In this document: piece after piece, positions 60,564 through 64,000 of the stretch
Layout of the letters: the number at the start of each line of letters is the position of its first letter
Position numbering within the stretch: the stretch's first letter is position 1
NCBI RefSeq assembly: GCF_900114995.1
Contig: NZ_FOUX01000007.1
Location: forward strand, 372,001-436,000
Origin: Chitinophaga sp. YR627
GTDB lineage: Bacteria; Bacteroidota; Bacteroidia; Chitinophagales; Chitinophagaceae
Reading direction: 5' to 3'
Length of the DNA stretch: 64,000 nucleotides
Notes under the pieces: generated by a model
Seen by the model: only the letters and a program-made list of their open reading frames with translations
What the model was told of the DNA's origin: nothing
Database searches by the model: none
Made by a program: the position numbers and the translations under genes

Positions 60564-63401
60564 ATGTTACAACAAAAAAAACAAATTATGCACTATCGCC
60601 ATTGGGCTGCTGCAGGGTTAATGCTGTTGCTGGTAAATGGAAAATCAGCTTTTGCGCAACAGCAGGGCCAGCCTATGCCACTTGATACAGCAGTTCGTAC
60701 AGGTAAGTTGCCAAACGGATTTACCTACTATATCCGTAGAAATGCAGAGCCGGAAAAAAGAGCGTTCTTTTACCTGGTCAATAAAGTAGGTTCCATTCTG
60801 GAAGATGAGGACCAACAGGGGCTGGCACACTTCATGGAGCACATGAACTTCAACGGTACCACACATTTTAAGAAGAATGACCTGATCGATTATCTGCAGA
60901 AAGCAGGTGTGAGATTTGGCGCTGATCTGAATGCCTATACCTCTTTTGATGAAACCGTATATCAGTTGCCTATCCCTACGGATAATCCCGCTATGGTAGG
61001 TAAAGGGCTGAATATCATGCGTGACTGGGCGCAGGAAGCGATCCTGGATGCAGGTGATGTTGATAAGGAAAGAGGCGTTATCCTGGAAGAGAAAAGACTA
61101 CAGGAAGGCGTAGGTAACAGGATCCAACAGCAAACTATTCCAATATTATTTAATAATTCAAGGTATGCTTTCAGATCGCCTATCGGCACCGACAGTATCC
61201 TGAAGACCTTCCCGGTAGCAACTATTCACAGATTTTACAAGGATTGGTACAGACCGAACCTGCAGGCCCTGATCGTGGTAGGTGATGTAAATGTGGACGC
61301 TGTTGAAAAACAGATCAGAAAGCAGTTTGCCGACCTGAAGAATCCAGCTAATGAGCGTCCGCGTCCTGCATATAAAATAGAACTGACAGGTAAGAACCAG
61401 TTCAGAACTATCACTGATCCGGAATTGACAGCTACCGAACTGGAGATGCTGGTAAAACATCCGGGTTCCAAACTGATCACGACGGCTGATTACAGGAATG
61501 CGATGACAACATCTCTGTTCAATCAGATGTTGAGTCATAGAATAGGAGAGTTGAGTCAGCAGGAGAATCCGCCATATCTGGGTGTGAAAGCAGGTGTGGG
61601 TGGTTTTTCCGGTGGTCTGGAGCAATTCACTTATTCCATTACTGCGAAACCAGGTAAACTGCAGGAAGCATTTACAGATACCTGGCAGCTGATCGAACAG
61701 GTAAAACGTTATGGTTTTACCCAGGCAGAACTGGACAGGGTGAAGCTGGCCTATGCTACCAGCATGGACGCCGCTAAACAGGAAAAAAGCAAAACGCCTT
61801 CCAGCAGTTATGTGTCCGAATATCAGCGTTTGTTCCTGGATGGAGCTGCTGCACCGGGTTTCGACTGGGAGTATGATTTTGTAAAAGCAACTTTACCTGG
61901 TATCACCCTGGAAGATATTAAAGCGGTGGGTACCCGGTTTATTACAACGACCAACAGGGATATCTTCCTGGTAGCGCCTGAAAAAGAAAAAGGTAATCTG
62001 CCTGATTCAGCTACTATCGAGAGCTGGTTTAACAAGATGGCCGTTGCCGCTATTAAGCCTTACAACGATTCCACCGCTACCAGCGTGTTGCTGAAAACAA
62101 TTCCAACGGGTGGTAAAGTAGTCTCTCAGTCTACTGTTGCTGCACTGGATATCAAACAGCTGACATTGAGCAATGGTATCAAGGTATGGCTGAAGTCTAC
62201 CAACTATGCGAATGACCAGATTCAGTTCATGTCATTTGCACCGGGAGGCATCAACAAATTTTCTAACGAAGACTTCCCGACAGCAGCCAATACGATCGGT
62301 ATTATCGGTGGTAGTGGTCTGGGTGAATATTCCCCTGTTCAGTTATCAAAAATGCTGAACGGAAAGTCAGCCGCTGTAGGCGCTTATATCGGTGGCCGTA
62401 GCCAGGGTATCAATGGCGGTTGCAGAACGGAAGACCTGGAAACAGCATTACAGCTGATTTACATGCGCTATACTGCGCCGCGTAAAGATCCTGTATTATT
62501 CAGCAATGCAATTGCACGTTCTAAAGAAGCGGTAAGAAACAGATACGACGATCCTAATAATGTGTTCAGAGATACTGTCAGTGCAGTATTGAGCAATTAT
62601 AACTATCGTACAAGTCCGGTTACACTGGAAAGACTGGATAGTATCAGTCTGGATAAAGCATTAGCGATATACAAGGACCGTTTTGCAGATGCTTCCCAGG
62701 CTAATTTCGTTTTTGTCGGCAACTTCAATGCAGATACCATCCAGCCATTGCTGGAGCGTTATCTCGGTGCATTGCCAGCCCTGAACCTGAAAGAAAAAGG
62801 CGTGACCCTGCACGGAGAGGTGCCGAAAGGTAAACTGGTGAAAGTGGTAGAAAAAGGTAAAGGCCAAAAAGCAACCGTGTTGCTGGTATATAACGGTGAA
62901 TGTGCTTATAGTGCTGAAGAAAACCTGCAGCTGCAGGCCCTGACGGAAGTACTGCAATACAGATTGCTGACCAGTCTGAGAGAGAAAGCAGGAGAAGTGT
63001 ATACACCGTCTGCCCAGGGTAGCATGGTGAAAGAACCTGATCAGCGTTTTGCGATCAACGTATCTTTTGGTTGCGCACCTGAGCATGTGGATCACCTGGT
63101 AGGATTAGTGGCACAGGATATTGCTGATCTGCAGAGCAAAGGCGCTACCAGTGATGAATTGAAGAAGTTTAAAGCCGGATATAGAACGCAGATCGAGCTG
63201 CAGGTAAAGAGTAATGAGTTCTGGCTGCAATACATTGCTGGCAGACTGGAAAGAGAAGAAGAACTGAAGGCATTACCTGATGTGGAAAAGAGATTGAAAC
63301 AGATTACAGGTAGTTCTGTTAAGTCAGCTGCCGCAAAATACCTGAGCGGTGAAAATGTGATCCAGTTCGTGGCATTGCCGGAGAAAGGTGAAACGAAGTA
63401 G
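60564..63401 (+). CDS. M16-family zinc metalloprotease (insulinase/pitrilysin-like), exported (cassette B)
   Basis: A 945-residue two-half M16 protease. A signal peptide (about 9-32, WAAAGLMLLLVNGKSAFAQ) indicates a periplasmic enzyme. The zinc motif HFMEH (HxxEH) lies at about 90 in QGLAHFMEHMNFNGT, with the distal glutamate in KERGVILEEKRLQEG about 75 residues later, so the first half looks active. The second half (from about 535, LSNGIKVWLKSTNY) lacks a zinc motif, as is normal for the inactive partner half. M16 enzymes degrade peptides of up to about 70 residues inside a closed chamber, which fits processing of peptides brought in by the SusCD of this cassette. ATG 60564 has GAGG only 4 bases before it; ATG 60588 is an alternative start. 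A terminator follows at 63426. Confidence 0.93.
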   Translation: MLQQKKQIMHYRHWAAAGLMLLLVNGKSAFAQQQGQPMPLDTAVRTGKLPNGFTYYIRRNAEPEKRAFFYLVNKVGSILEDEDQQGLAHFMEHMNFNGTTHFKKNDLIDYLQKAGVRFGADLNAYTSFDETVYQLPIPTDNPAMVGKGLNIMRDWAQEAILDAGDVDKERGVILEEKRLQEGVGNRIQQQTIPILFNNSRYAFRSPIGTDSILKTFPVATIHRFYKDWYRPNLQALIVVGDVNVDAVEKQIRKQFADLKNPANERPRPAYKIELTGKNQFRTITDPELTATELEMLVKHPGSKLITTADYRNAMTTSLFNQMLSHRIGELSQQENPPYLGVKAGVGGFSGGLEQFTYSITAKPGKLQEAFTDTWQLIEQVKRYGFTQAELDRVKLAYATSMDAAKQEKSKTPSSSYVSEYQRLFLDGAAAPGFDWEYDFVKATLPGITLEDIKAVGTRFITTTNRDIFLVAPEKEKGNLPDSATIESWFNKMAVAAIKPYNDSTATSVLLKTIPTGGKVVSQSTVAALDIKQLTLSNGIKVWLKSTNYANDQIQFMSFAPGGINKFSNEDFPTAANTIGIIGGSGLGEYSPVQLSKMLNGKSAAVGAYIGGRSQGINGGCRTEDLETALQLIYMRYTAPRKDPVLFSNAIARSKEAVRNRYDDPNNVFRDTVSAVLSNYNYRTSPVTLERLDSISLDKALAIYKDRFADASQANFVFVGNFNADTIQPLLERYLGALPALNLKEKGVTLHGEVPKGKLVKVVEKGKGQKATVLLVYNGECAYSAEENLQLQALTEVLQYRLLTSLREKAGEVYTPSAQGSMVKEPDQRFAINVSFGCAPEHVDHLVGLVAQDIADLQSKGATSDELKKFKAGYRTQIELQVKSNEFWLQYIAGRLEREEELKALPDVEKRLKQITGSSVKSAAAKYLSGENVIQFVALPEKGETK

Positions 63402-63425
63402 TTAAGATTGTGTGAATGCAAACAC

Positions 63426-63463
63426 CAGGATGTCGTTTGTATTGTGCGACGGCATCCTGTTTT
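63426..63463 (+). terminator. Terminator of cassette B
   Basis: CAGGATG (63426-63432) pairs with the 3' arm CATCCTG (63453-63459) and the stem is extended by TCGT/GACG with a wobble. TTTT follows. It is 25 bp after the M16 stop. Confidence 0.7.
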
Positions 63464-63606
63464 CTAATGAAGGTTTGAATGTGTTGTTAAAGAGAATGAT
63501 GATAAGATATTGAAGTTTTGAGACTATGTTGATCATTTAGGTAAATGAGTGATGATCTGAAATATTATAGCAATCTGTTTTGGCTTTTTAATGCCTGGGA
63601 ACACGT

Positions 63607-63632
63607 AAAGCGCTCATTCGAGCGCTTTTTTT
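63607..63632 (+). terminator. Second rho-independent terminator
   Basis: AAAGCGCTC-attc-GAGCGCTTT with perfect 9-base arms and a long T-run to 63632. It lies 206 bp past the M16 stop and about 100 bp before the TPR gene. Confidence 0.8.
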
Positions 63633-63734
63633 ATGGAGATTATTTCCAAAGTTGTCAAACCCTGCTGTTGACATTTTTGGTTCGATTTATGTAGTTAGTG
63701 GACTTTCGGCATTGTTAACCCAAGCTATACATGT

Positions 63735-64000
63735 ATGAAATGCATACCACTCAAATTAGTAGGAAATGTCTTGTGCCTTTTGCTGCTGACCATCACCATG
63801 GCTTACGGTCAGCGGGATACGTTATTAGTGAACAGTCGGTCTGCCGCACATTATACCGAGGGGAAAAACTATCTGAAAGAAAAGAATTATGATGCGGCTA
63901 TTCAAAGTTTTACGGAGGCAATCGCCATTCATCCCACTGATTCCACGTATGCGAACCTGGGATTTGCCTATATCCGGAAGGGCGATGATAAGCATGCATT
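63735..64000 (+). CDS. Exported TPR-repeat protein (3' truncated by window)
   Basis: The visible 88 residues start with a signal peptide (MKCIPLKLVGNVLCLLLLTITMAYGQ), followed by TPR repeats (AAHYTEGKNYLKEKNYDAAIQSFTEAIAIHPTDS, TYANLGFAYIRKGDDKHA). TPR proteins of this type act as periplasmic scaffolds. The C-terminus is outside the window, so any further domain (for example a sensor or a chaperone region) is unknown. An ATG at 63731 in another frame leads nowhere; 63735 opens the TPR frame. Confidence 0.8.
   Translation, partial: MKCIPLKLVGNVLCLLLLTITMAYGQRDTLLVNSRSAAHYTEGKNYLKEKNYDAAIQSFTEAIAIHPTDSTYANLGFAYIRKGDDKHA

Larger units (their letters stand above)
63402..63734. other. Intergenic interval with two terminators
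   Basis: About 330 bases between the M16 and TPR genes. Two hairpin terminators (63426-63463 and 63607-63632) bracket about 140 AT-rich bases that might encode a small RNA, but no consensus promoter box was found. The TPR gene promoter must lie in the last 100 bases. Confidence 0.35.

Noticed and set aside
1..64000. CRISPR array, insertion sequences, rRNA
   Set aside because: No spaced short repeats, no transposase and no rRNA sequence seen on either strand.

Overview
The window comes from a Bacteroidota bacterium, most likely a Chitinophaga-like member of the Chitinophagaceae. This rests on four SusC/SusD pairs, two ECF-sigma/FecR modules that each precede a SusC with an STN domain, GldA/GldF/GldG-type ABC genes, and promoters of the Bacteroidota TTG-N19-TAnnTTTG type (for example upstream of the tRNA-Lys). 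No rRNA, CRISPR array, insertion sequence or phage module was seen.

Layout. (1) 1-4808: the end of a susC and its susD, closed by a strong hairpin, then a lone SRPBCC-like gene. (2) 5894-17843: an aldonate/sugar-acid locus. On the minus strand lie susC-susD-IlvD/Edd dehydratase and an MFS transporter. Divergently lie an AraC regulator, an FGGY kinase and an enolase-superfamily dehydratase with a Tat-like signal. (3) 17864-26222: small mixed genes: a peroxiredoxin, an acidic two-gene unit, an AraC/MDR dehydrogenase pair, a gene broken by an in-frame TAG, tRNA-Lys(TTT), a DUF805 protein, a lipoprotein, a VOC protein and a decayed serine beta-lactamase-like gene. (4) 26334-36674, minus strand: cassette A = ECF sigma, FecR, STN-SusC, SusD, ABC ATPase, ABC permease fused to a GldG-like domain. 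(5) 37201-46139: stress and regulatory genes: PrxQ, a WYL regulator, a UvrA-like ABC-F/drug-resistance type protein, HxlR with a divergent SDR, an HD hydrolase, an alpha/beta hydrolase lipoprotein, a flavin monooxygenase and a Crp/Fnr protein. (6) 46323-63463, plus strand: cassette B, a paralogue of cassette A in the same gene order, extended by a lipoprotein related to the SusD-associated metallopeptidases (zinc motif apparently lost), two tandem MutS-like ATPases and an M16 zinc protease. The window ends in a TPR protein.

The feature most worth following is the pair of inverted cassettes A and B. Each couples a self-sensing TonB-dependent SusCD importer (FecR/ECF) to a GldA + GldFG-fusion ABC transporter. 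They share intergenic hairpins at matching positions, a shared leader motif (TTAACAACCAAA) before susC, and TTG-only starts for the sigma factors. Cassette B adds proteolysis (M16) and two MutS-like ATPases that lack the mismatch-recognition domain. A peptide import/processing system is one reading, but the substrate cannot be read from the sequence. Start codons, families and motifs were judged by eye; no database search was run.
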